Source: Clostridia bacterium (GTDB lineage Bacteria > Bacillota_E > RBS10-35 > JAJYVN01). From it: DNA of 9,090 nucleotides. The stretch is taken from assembly GCA_027335515.1 (NCBI GenBank), contig DAHWHT010000002.1, positions 1 to 9,090 of the forward strand, given 5' to 3'. Positions 1-4,951 of this stretch are shown here, piece by piece. A program made the translations under genes and the position numbers. The notes below the pieces were generated by a model. The model was not told the DNA's origin and made no database searches. It worked only from the letters and a program-made list of their open reading frames with translations. Every line of letters starts with the position of its first letter. Positions within the stretch are counted from its first letter, which is position 1.

Positions 1-99
1 CCGGGCAGACCTCGGGGGAAGCGGGAAGCCGGCACGGAGGCAATGCGCCTCGGGTCAGACCGGCGCCTCTACCCGGAAACGGGTGGATGCAAGATTTGA
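1..99 (+). pseudogene. TnpB C-terminal tail remnant, copy 1
   Basis: Apart from one inserted G near position 16, which shifts the frame, this is the same coding tail as the second copy: GKREAGTEAMRLGSD and then PETGGCKI followed by TGA at 97-99. TnpB is the RNA-guided nuclease of IS200/IS605 elements. Only the last few dozen residues are visible here, after the catalytic domain, so no activity can be inferred. The frameshift and the adjoining second copy indicate decay. The assignment rests on the better-preserved copy at 121-369. Confidence 0.5.
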
Positions 100-113
100 C
101 TACGGATCTTGCA
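71..113 (+). ncRNA. Putative omega-RNA 3' scaffold / right-end hairpins, copy 1
   Basis: Two adjacent perfect hairpins are visible. The first has stem ACCCG/CGGGT closed by a GAAA tetraloop (71-84). The second has an 8-bp stem TGCAAGAT/ATCTTGCA around a 10-nt loop (88-113). In IS200/IS605 elements the guide RNA of TnpB overlaps the end of tnpB and the right-end hairpin, and the guide segment lies just outside the element. The position at the TnpB stop codon fits that layout. Expression and function are inference; with the adjacent gene broken this may be a relic. Confidence 0.35.
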
Positions 114-120
114 ACGGTAG

Positions 121-369
121 AAGAGACGCCCGTCGGACCGAGCCGTCGAGCACGGCGGGACGGTGCCGGACCGCGACTTGAACGCGTCCCACCATCTTAC
201 GGCCCTTGCGGACGCCGGGCGTGGTCCGGAGACCCAAAACGCCCGTGGAGGGGACGTAAGACCCGGCGCTGCCGGGCAGACCTCGGGGAAGCGGGAAGCC
301 GGCACGGAGGCAATGCGCCTCGGGTCAGACCGGCGGTTCTACCCGGAAACGGGTGGATGCAAGATTTGA
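121..369 (+). pseudogene. TnpB C-terminal remnant, copy 2
   Basis: A reading frame opens after the TAG at 118-120 and ends with TGA at 367-369. It carries GTVPDRDLNAS at about 157-189, matching the RuvC-III motif (DRDxNA) that follows the zinc ribbon in TnpB (OrfB) proteins. The family-typical tail follows: PETQNARGGDVRPG, then KREAGTEAMRLGSD. TnpB is normally 350-450 residues, and only about 82 codons remain. The usual CxxC before the DRD motif is missing: the residue expected to be Cys reads Gly in HGGTV. Upstream there is another copy of the gene end rather than the rest of the nuclease, so this is a non-functional fragment. A short annotated gene starting at GTG 163 would be misleading. 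Confidence 0.65.
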
Positions 370-388
370 CTACGGATCTTGCAACGGT
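272..388 (+). repeat. Tandem direct repeat, copy 2 (TnpB 3' end / IS right end)
   Basis: This is the partner of 1-118, with about three differences over 117 bp. It contains the TnpB tail codons, the GAAA-tetraloop hairpin and the 8-bp stem hairpin. The similarity stops after GCAACGGT (381-388): copy 1 continues with AGAAGAGACG and copy 2 with GATACCCTCT. The shared end marks the probable right boundary of the original element. Confidence 0.85.
341..383 (+). ncRNA. Putative omega-RNA 3' scaffold / right-end hairpins, copy 2
   Basis: The same two hairpins as in copy 1 are fully conserved: ACCCG-GAAA-CGGGT at 341-354, and TGCAAGAT/ATCTTGCA at 358-365 and 376-383. If an omega-RNA were made here, its guide would start near 389 and read into the left end of the dispersed repeat at 399. 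This is inferred from the known tnpB/omega-RNA arrangement. No promoter or complete TnpB is visible in the window. Confidence 0.35.
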
Positions 389-398
389 GATACCCTCT

Positions 399-609
399 GG
401 TGGCTCGACCCGGCCGGCGCGGACATCCGGCCGCTGCGCTGCAGCCGGTGCACGGCATCCCGCGCGACGCGGTGGGTGGGCATCGCCCGGCTGGTGGCCT
501 CTTGGCGTTGGCGGTCGTTGAATGGGAAGCCGCGCGGGCGGCGCCGTGCCGCCCGGGCTACGGCTTCTGGGTCCGGCCCGGCGGCGGGGTTGAACCCGGC
601 GGGGATCCC
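399..609. repeat. Local dispersed repeat, copy A
   Basis: This copy matches 3257-3425. The first 35 bases (399-433) are identical to 3257-3291. Two further matching blocks follow, around GCAGCCGGTGCACGG and around GGCGGCGCCGTG. The right end is shared as GGCGGGGATCCC. Copy A has about 44 extra bases (491-534) relative to copy B. All reading frames through the two copies diverge, so it is unlikely to be coding. Copy A begins about 10 bp after the end of the TnpB right-end remnant. It could be a MITE-like or other non-coding repeat of this genome; I do not recognise the family. Confidence 0.7.
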
Positions 610-1002
610 GGCCCAGCGGCATGACGTGCGCTCCGAGGGGAAAACGTCATCGACGCGCCATGGTCCGACACCGCCTCCGCGCGCCCTGCGCCCCGCCCGC
701 AGGTATCCCGCACCACCTCGCACCGGAAGGCGCCGGCGCGATGCGGGGCGGAGATCGCTGCCGCCACCGATGCGGCCGCACCCCATGATGCGCGCCGGCT
801 CGGCTTGGACCGCGTCCGTGCTCCTACCTGAGAGGGCAGGAATACTGCGACGCCTGCCCGCGTGCGGCCTGGGGCCGCGGGCTGCGCCCCGGTAACCCCA
901 TCTGTCCTCCCGTCGCGGCGCCCCGGGGGGGATCCCGCGCCACCGGTGCAAAGGGCGGGATCGGCGCCGTGGACCAAGGGAAAGCCGCCGCCCGGCCCCC
1001 CG
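610..1002. other. Gene-free stretch, no supported function
   Basis: These 393 bases contain only short, low-complexity GC-rich reading frames with no recognisable protein motif. The one local structure I see is a spaced inverted repeat, ATGACGT (621-627) and ACGTCAT (644-650), just right of repeat copy A. The stretch lies downstream of the minus-strand enzyme gene that ends at 1003. I see no convincing intrinsic terminator or RNA gene. It may be decayed DNA. Confidence 0.5.
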
Positions 1003-1770
1003 TCACCGCCCCCTCGATACCCCGTAGACGTCAAGCCCCTCGGCCACAAGGGCACGCGACATCCCGGTTCGATCGCCGATGCGCGCAACCCATGCGGAGA
1101 GATCGTCGCAGCCCGGTTCGGGCCGGCGTCCGCTCGGAAGGCGCCAGAAACTGCGGAAGCGGTCGAATTCCCATGCGCCCAGTTCGCCCGTCGCGGGATA
1201 GCGGGAAACCACCTCGATCAGGGGCTTGCGCAGCAACCGCTGCGAATGCACGCACGCCCGCTCAAGGTCCGGCGCACGGACGACGCCGAGGTGATAGGTC
1301 TGCCGGTTACCCGCACCGTCGGGAAAGAGGTAGTGGACGCACAGCGTGTTCCCCTCTCGCTCCACACGGACCCGGGCACCAGGGAAAAAGTCGTCGCGCC
1401 ACGCGGGATCGAACGCGGAGTCGGTGGGATCGATGAGAATCGGCTGCAGCCACTGGTCGCCCAGGTCGCACAGATACTCGGCCCCATCCGCGCTTGCCAC
1501 GACGGCTATGTGCGCGTGCGGCGTCTCAAGGTCGTGCCCGACGGGTCGCGCCGGGACGCCGATCTCCGCCAATTCCGCCATCCACCACAGGGCCAGGTCA
1601 AAGCAGTTGCCTCCCCCACCCATGAGGTCGCGGTGGTGACGGATTTCCGCGACCGTCCGCTGCCGTGGAACCCCGGCGCACCGGCGCCACCACCACGCCT
1701 TGGTGAGGGTCTCCATCGGCACCCCGCGAAACCGCATCCACGCCCGCACAACGGCCTCCGGCGCCCGCAT
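1003..1770 (-). CDS. Predicted arylamine N-acetyltransferase / transglutaminase-like enzyme
   Basis: The product is 255 residues, a cytoplasmic protein with no signal peptide or membrane segment. It shows a papain-like Cys-His-Asp triad in the order and setting of the NAT/transglutaminase-like superfamily: Cys in GGGGNCFDLALWW (about residue 56), His in PHAHIAVV (about 87) and Asp in CDLGDQW (about 102). The His-to-Asp spacing of 15 matches classical arylamine N-acetyltransferases. Those enzymes move an acetyl group from acetyl-CoA to an arylamine through the Cys. The motif GGGGNCF replaces the usual RGGxCFE, so the true acyl donor and substrate are uncertain. The ATG at 1770 is preferred because GGGGAGGG lies 5 nt upstream; an in-frame GTG at 1839 would add 23 Arg-rich residues and has no good site. 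The gene is divergent from the lipoprotein gene at 2035, with a 264-bp spacer in which I found no clear promoter. The triad assignment is fairly sure; the exact reaction is not. Confidence 0.75.
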   Translation of the reverse strand: MRAPEAVVRAWMRFRGVPMETLTKAWWWRRCAGVPRQRTVAEIRHHRDLMGGGGNCFDLALWWMAELAEIGVPARPVGHDLETPHAHIAVVASADGAEYLCDLGDQWLQPILIDPTDSAFDPAWRDDFFPGARVRVEREGNTLCVHYLFPDGAGNRQTYHLGVVRAPDLERACVHSQRLLRKPLIEVVSRYPATGELGAWEFDRFRSFWRLPSGRRPEPGCDDLSAWVARIGDRTGMSRALVAEGLDVYGVSRGR

Positions 1771-1775
1771 GGCCG

Positions 1776-1783
1776 CCCTCCCC
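1776..1783 (-). promoter_or_regulatory. Ribosome binding site deciding the ATG 1770 start
   Basis: On the minus strand the sequence GGGGAGGG ends 5 nt before ATG 1770. This is a strong match to the 16S rRNA 3' end. It favours the shorter 255-residue protein over the GTG start at 1839. Confidence 0.6.
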
Positions 1784-2022
1784 GCCCGGATCGTCCGCCC
1801 TGGCCGCCATCGCCGGGTTCCACGCCGACATCCCGGCACCCGCAGGATCGCAGAGGCCGTTGCGGGCGGAGCGCGCGAACTACGGCCGCTTTAACACGAG
1901 ACATCGCGGATATCAGAAACCCTCCAAACGCCGCCGGTGCTCCACGAGGATGCCGCACTGGAACCACCGTCTGCCGACGAACGTCGCTACGGACGCGAAT
2001 CTGCATCCAGGCACAGGGAAAT

Positions 2023-2028
2023 GGAGGG
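2023..2028 (+). promoter_or_regulatory. Ribosome binding site deciding the GTG 2035 start
   Basis: GGAGGG lies 6 nt before GTG 2035. It fixes the start of the lipoprotein at the beginning of its signal peptide. The reading frame is open far upstream, back to 862 and antisense to the neighbouring enzyme gene, so this site is decisive. Confidence 0.75.
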
Positions 2029-2034
2029 CCAACC

Positions 2035-3087
2035 GTGGTCGTGCAAGCCCCGCTCGCCCCACGCGCCGCGACCGCTCTGGCACTGGGGCTGTGCCTGGCG
2101 GCGCTTTGCGGCTGTGGTGGCACCCCGCCCGCTGCTGGGCCGACGTCCACCGCGCCGCCTGCGTCCAGACCGGCGTCGGTCCCGTCGGCGATCGCGCGCG
2201 CGAACGGTCCCACGCCCTATTCGTTCCTTTCGGTCGCGATGGCAGACCCCAGGGACGGATACGCGCTGGCGACCGGCCCACGCGGCAAGGGCATCGCGGT
2301 GCTCGTCACGACGACGGGAGGTGCCCGTTGGAGACCCGTCAAGACACTGGCCGACGGCCGCGTCTATCAACAGGACATCGTCGCCCCGGACACCGCACAC
2401 GCCGACTTCGTTTCGGGCTCCGTCATCGCGGGAACCTCCAACGGCGGACGCTCGTGGACGACCCTGTACCGGGCCCCGGCCGCGCTGCAGGCGCTCAGCT
2501 TCACCCACGCGGCGGACGGTTGGGCCCTTGGCACCGTGGCCAAGCCGAACGCCAGGCACGGCGTCCTACTGCGCACGACGGACGGCGGCGTCCGGTGGAC
2601 CGCGCTACGGGCGCCGTGCAACCCCCAGGCGTCCGGTGCCCTGTCGTTCGTGAACGCCACAGACGGCTGGGCGAGTTGCCTGATCAACCCGGGTGTCGGT
2701 AGGTCGCCCAAGACCATCTATGCGACAAGCGACGGCGGCGTCCACTGGAAGGCCGTCGCCACCACGCGCCGGCTCGGTGCCGCCGGTCCTTCGCCGACGG
2801 ATTCAGGGTTGAACCGGGAGGGATACCCCCACGCCCTCTTCTTTCTGAATCGCAAGGACGGCTGGTTTGCGGTCGACAACGGGGGCTACTTTGCCACCAC
2901 CGATGGCGGGGTGAACTGGCACTCCGTCTGGTTCGCGACGTTCCCACCCGGATACAACGCGCCCTCGGTCGGCATGCTGCGCTCCGGCTTCGGTTGGGCC
3001 GTCACGAACGCAAACCCAAAGGCACTGGGCAACGCGCTGTATGTGACCCACGATCACGGTGCGCACTGGCACGAGGTCTACCCCTGA
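2035..3087 (+). CDS. Secreted lipoprotein with Asp-box (BNR/Ycf48-like) beta-propeller
   Basis: The product is 350 residues. A short basic N-terminus and a hydrophobic core (residues 11-24) lead to LCGCGG, with Cys27 as the probable lipidated residue. The -2 position is Cys rather than the usual Ala/Ser/Thr, so the lipobox is slightly atypical. A Pro/Ser/Thr-rich linker (30-60) follows. The rest carries six Asp-box-type motifs: TTTGGARW (92-99), TSNGGRSW (134-141), TTDGGVRW (181-188), TSDGGVHW (231-238), TTDGGVNW (288-295) and THDHGAHW (338-345). They alternate with DGYA/DGWA motifs at 74, 160, 210, 275 and 319. This periodicity is typical of sialidase/sortilin/Ycf48-like propellers, which bind proteins or glycans at the cell surface. 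No catalytic sialidase residues can be claimed, and the ligand is unknown. The gene stands alone, divergent from the minus-strand enzyme gene. Confidence 0.85.
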   Translation: MVVQAPLAPRAATALALGLCLAALCGCGGTPPAAGPTSTAPPASRPASVPSAIARANGPTPYSFLSVAMADPRDGYALATGPRGKGIAVLVTTTGGARWRPVKTLADGRVYQQDIVAPDTAHADFVSGSVIAGTSNGGRSWTTLYRAPAALQALSFTHAADGWALGTVAKPNARHGVLLRTTDGGVRWTALRAPCNPQASGALSFVNATDGWASCLINPGVGRSPKTIYATSDGGVHWKAVATTRRLGAAGPSPTDSGLNREGYPHALFFLNRKDGWFAVDNGGYFATTDGGVNWHSVWFATFPPGYNAPSVGMLRSGFGWAVTNANPKALGNALYVTHDHGAHWHEVYP

Positions 3088-3256
3088 CATCCCCCCGCTC
3101 GACGGCAACGCAAAGCGTCCCGCAGATCCCTCAATGGGGGTTTCCCGCCCGCCTGGGCGCCCCTGGTTTCCGGGTGGGCCAAGCGGCCGACCCCTGCGGC
3201 GATGCGGGGGCGCGCCCACCTCGGTGGCCCCGCAAGCACCGCGCTTCGAGCTCCAG
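3088..3256. other. Intergenic, nothing recognised
   Basis: This GC-rich DNA lies between the lipoprotein stop and dispersed repeat copy B. A weak 5-bp stem (CGCCC/GGGCG, 3146-3159) is present without a T tract, so I do not call a terminator. No gene is supported. Together with the repeat and the possible remnant that follow, it makes a 617-bp gap before the next intact gene. Confidence 0.5.
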
Positions 3257-3425
3257 GGTGGCTCGACCCGGCCGGCGCGGACATCCGGCCGCGGCCGCTG
3301 CAGCCGGTGCACGGGTCCCGCACGACGCGATGGACGCGCGTCGCCCGGCGGGCGGCGCCGTGCTGCCCGGGGGTGCAGCACCTGGGCTCTGCCCGGTGGC
3401 GGCGTTGAACCCCGGCGGGGATCCC
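3257..3425. repeat. Local dispersed repeat, copy B
   Basis: This is the second copy of the repeat at 399-609, in the same orientation. It has 35 identical bases at the left end (3257-3291), interrupted similarity in the middle, and a shared right end finishing in GGCGGGGATCCC. It lacks the 44 bases present at 491-534 of copy A. Neither copy keeps a common reading frame, which supports a non-coding element. The two copies bracket the divergent enzyme/lipoprotein gene pair. Confidence 0.7.
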
Positions 3426-3476
3426 TGTCGCAAACGGCAATGCGTGGCGTGCTTCGCCGGGTGGCGTTGCCCGGCG

Positions 3477-3655
3477 TCACGACCACGGAACCACGGGCGT
3501 GCCGTTGACATCCTGCCGGTAGGCCGCATCGTGCCAGTCTGTGGCGACCAGACCTGCCCGCCGTTCGTCAGGGGTATGCAGACGCGGACGGGCAGGCTCG
3601 GGCGCGCCACACGCTCGGCGGCCTCGTACACCCGGGTGCGGTCGTTGCGGTATGC
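3477..3655 (-). pseudogene. Possible decayed minus-strand gene fragment
   Basis: Two minus-strand frames contain protein-like text that could join through one frameshift. AYRNDRTRVYEAAERVARPS is in one frame. DERRAGLVATDWHDAAYRQD is in another and runs to PVVPWS and a TGA at 3477-3479. I do not recognise the family. The amino-acid composition looks less like random GC-rich shadow than the surrounding frames, but that is a weak argument. The stretch lies upstream of, and antisense to, the leader of the small gene at 3705. Confidence 0.2.
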
Positions 3656-3690
3656 TGCCTCTGGCAGAATCGTACGCCACGCGGCGATTG

Positions 3691-3697
3691 GGTGGAG
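3691..3697 (+). promoter_or_regulatory. Ribosome binding site for GTG 3705
   Basis: GGTGGAG lies 7 nt before GTG 3705. It supports that start over the ATG at 3698, which is out of frame, and over the long open upstream extension. Confidence 0.55.
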
Positions 3698-3704
3698 ATG
3701 CCAC

Positions 3705-4004
3705 GTGTCGGCTGTTTGGGAGACCCTCGCAAGCACGGCACACCGTGACCGCGAACAGATCGAGCAGGAAGCCGCTCGCGCGTGGCTCGAACGCGAACCC
3801 AGGGAAACCGACCAGGAGATCATGGCATATATTCGGCAGTACACGGTACGAACTCCCGAAGAGATCGAAGAAAAGATTCGCGCCGGCAGGATCGAAGGCC
3901 ACCCGGCGTGGGAGGACAGCATTGCCTGGAGCAACCTTCTGACGTATCGCGATCGCCTACTCGAAACCCTTGCCGGGCTTAGCGGTACGGGGGCCAGTCA
4001 ATGA
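3705..4004 (+). CDS. Small acidic protein, candidate antitoxin/partner of TumE-like frame
   Basis: The product is 99 residues, strongly charged and predicted mostly helical. Landmarks are ETDQEIMAYIRQYTVRTPEE (about 34-53), EEKIRAGRIEGHPAWEDS (about 55-72) and a C-terminal helix LLTYRDRLLETL. There is no helix-turn-helix, signal peptide or membrane segment visible, and I do not recognise the family. Its TGA (4002-4004) overlaps the ATG (4001) of the next frame as ATGA, so the two were built as a translationally coupled pair. That frame resembles the TumE/DUF6516 toxin family. By the usual two-gene logic this protein could be the antitoxin or an accessory partner, but that is inference. Known TumE antitoxins (TumA) are HTH proteins, so the pairing is not the standard one. 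Base composition is less GC-rich than in the flanking genes, which suggests acquisition by transfer. Confidence 0.7.
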   Translation: MSAVWETLASTAHRDREQIEQEAARAWLEREPRETDQEIMAYIRQYTVRTPEEIEEKIRAGRIEGHPAWEDSIAWSNLLTYRDRLLETLAGLSGTGASQ

Positions 4005-4330
4005 CCGTCGACGAGATCGCTGCCATCTGCTCTGCCGAGTTCCCTGAAGTTGTTGTGTGCGCGTTCGTTGCGGATGCCCGCCGGGGGCGAATACGTCTTG
4101 ATCTTCGTGACGGGAGTTACCTTGATATTCACCAGACATCTGGCGGCGGCTACTCGTATCATTGGTAGCGGGCATCGGATGCAATCCGCTTCAACAACGC
4201 GCCTCACTTTGACCACTTGGAAACGGCTCCACACCACATGCATGTGGGTTCCGATGTCCGCCCAAGCAATATCCGGGGCGTAACAGAAGAGGATGTTCGG
4301 AAAGTGCCTCCATACGTGAGTGCAATGCTC
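4001..4330 (+). pseudogene. TumE/DUF6516-like toxin, interrupted by in-frame TAG
   Basis: From ATG 4001 the frame reads 55 codons (MTVDEIAAICSAEF and so on, to GGGYSYHW), then meets TAG at 4166-4168. It continues in the same frame with RASDAIRFNNAPHFDHLETA, PHHMHVGSDV, and VTEEDVRKV to about 4330. The split halves together match the order of the TumE (DUF6516) toxin family: a DGS-containing beta region, then YxYHWQ, then NAPHHxxxxTxPHHxHVG. The TAG sits where family members often have Gln, so a single CAG-to-TAG change would explain it. Total length would be about 110 codons, normal for the family. The original C-terminal stop is not found; the frame runs on into unrelated sequence. TumE toxins are thought to act on RNA; if truncated at residue 55 this one lacks the His-rich half and should be inactive. 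A sequencing error or stop readthrough is the alternative. Confidence 0.65.
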
Positions 4331-4373
4331 TCGTTGGCCCGGATGGCGCTCGGTCGACTATCCGTCCCCCGCT

Positions 4374-4390
4374 GCCCCGCGGCGCGGGGC
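4374..4390. terminator. GC-rich hairpin, possible terminator
   Basis: GCCCCGC and GCGGGGC form a perfect 7-bp stem around GGC, about 45 bp after the end of the TumE-like homology. There is no T run on either side, so it is not a classical intrinsic terminator. It may still be the old end of the toxin-antitoxin unit. Confidence 0.3.
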
Positions 4391-4392
4391 CC

Positions 4393-4785
4393 TTGGTGGG
4401 GCGCCAGCCGCGTTATTTGGTCGGCTCGAAGCACGGTCGGTTGGGCGGCGCGGCTTTCGCCTCGGCGAGTTCATCCCCGGTCGCGGCCAAACTCGGGGTG
4501 CGCCATTTCGTCGGAACCGGGCTGGACCCGACCGGGCGGATCACCCACTTCGGCCCGAACGACAAACCCCTTTGGACCGACCGCTTGCGCGCGCGTCTGG
4601 GCATCCCCGCGGAAAGGGTGGCCGCAGTCGGAGACTCGTCCGGCGATGTCCCGCTGTTGCAGGCGGCGCACCACGCCTACTTCGTCGGCAAGGACCTGCC
4701 CGCGACCCTGGGTGGCCACGCAACCCACCTACCCGCTGGCGACCTCCGCGAGATCGCCAGCCACATCCTCAGCCGACTGGGATGA
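4393..4785 (+). pseudogene. HAD-superfamily phosphatase, N-terminally truncated
   Basis: About 130 codons end at TGA 4783-4785. The recognisable part starts near SPVAAKLGVRHFVGTGLD (about codons 28-45). It goes on with a candidate motif-III Lys (FGPNDKPLW) and the motif-IV acid cluster AVGDSSGDVPLLQAA (78-92), which binds Mg2+ in HAD hydrolases. It ends with the common tail region YFVGKDLPATL. The order resembles phosphoserine-phosphatase-type (HAD-IB) enzymes. The N-terminal DxDxT nucleophile motif and cap are absent: the sequence to the left is the TumE-like remnant. HAD phosphatases are usually 200 residues or more. The possible TTG start at 4393 has no convincing ribosome binding site. 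This is a gene fragment left by a deletion or rearrangement, not a working phosphatase. Confidence 0.65.
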
Positions 4786-4951
4786 CCACCCCCCACCCCG
4801 GGGGCACCGCCCGGCAGCGGCGATGCCGGTTGATCCGGCCCACCGCTCGCCGCCCCCCCTGGCTTGTGCAACCACAGGGGTCTGTGCCACCATGGTGTCG
4901 GCATCCACGCACGCATCCACGAAACACCCCTGATACTGGAGGCCGTCCGCC

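Larger units (their letters stand above)
1..118 (+). repeat. Tandem direct repeat, copy 1 (TnpB 3' end / IS right end)
   Basis: This stretch is almost identical to 272-388. By eye the differences are one extra G in the G run near position 16 and two adjacent substitutions near 66-67. The spacing between copies is 270-271 bp, so the two copies look like a tandem duplication of the 3' end of an IS200/IS605-type tnpB gene with its right end. The copy is cut by the left edge of the window and probably continues beyond it. Identity ends sharply at the sequence GCAACGGT (111-118), which suggests that the element end lies close to there. Confidence 0.85.

Noticed and set aside
1..388. CRISPR array
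   Set aside because: There are only two long (117 bp) repeats with a 150-bp interval and TnpB coding content; they are not short regular repeats and spacers.
826..856. CCTGAGAGGGCAGG stretch resembling a riboswitch core (TPP-like CTGAGA)
   Set aside because: The other conserved TPP or glycine riboswitch elements are absent, and no gene follows on the plus strand at the right distance.
862..2034. Long open extension upstream of the lipoprotein gene (frame open from 862)
   Set aside because: It is antisense to the minus-strand NAT-like gene and lacks recognisable motifs. A GGAGGG site and a signal peptide place the true start at GTG 2035.
2994..3704. Open frame upstream of the 99-residue protein
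   Set aside because: It overlaps the end of the lipoprotein gene and runs through the non-coding repeat. The ribosome binding site before GTG 3705 marks the real start.
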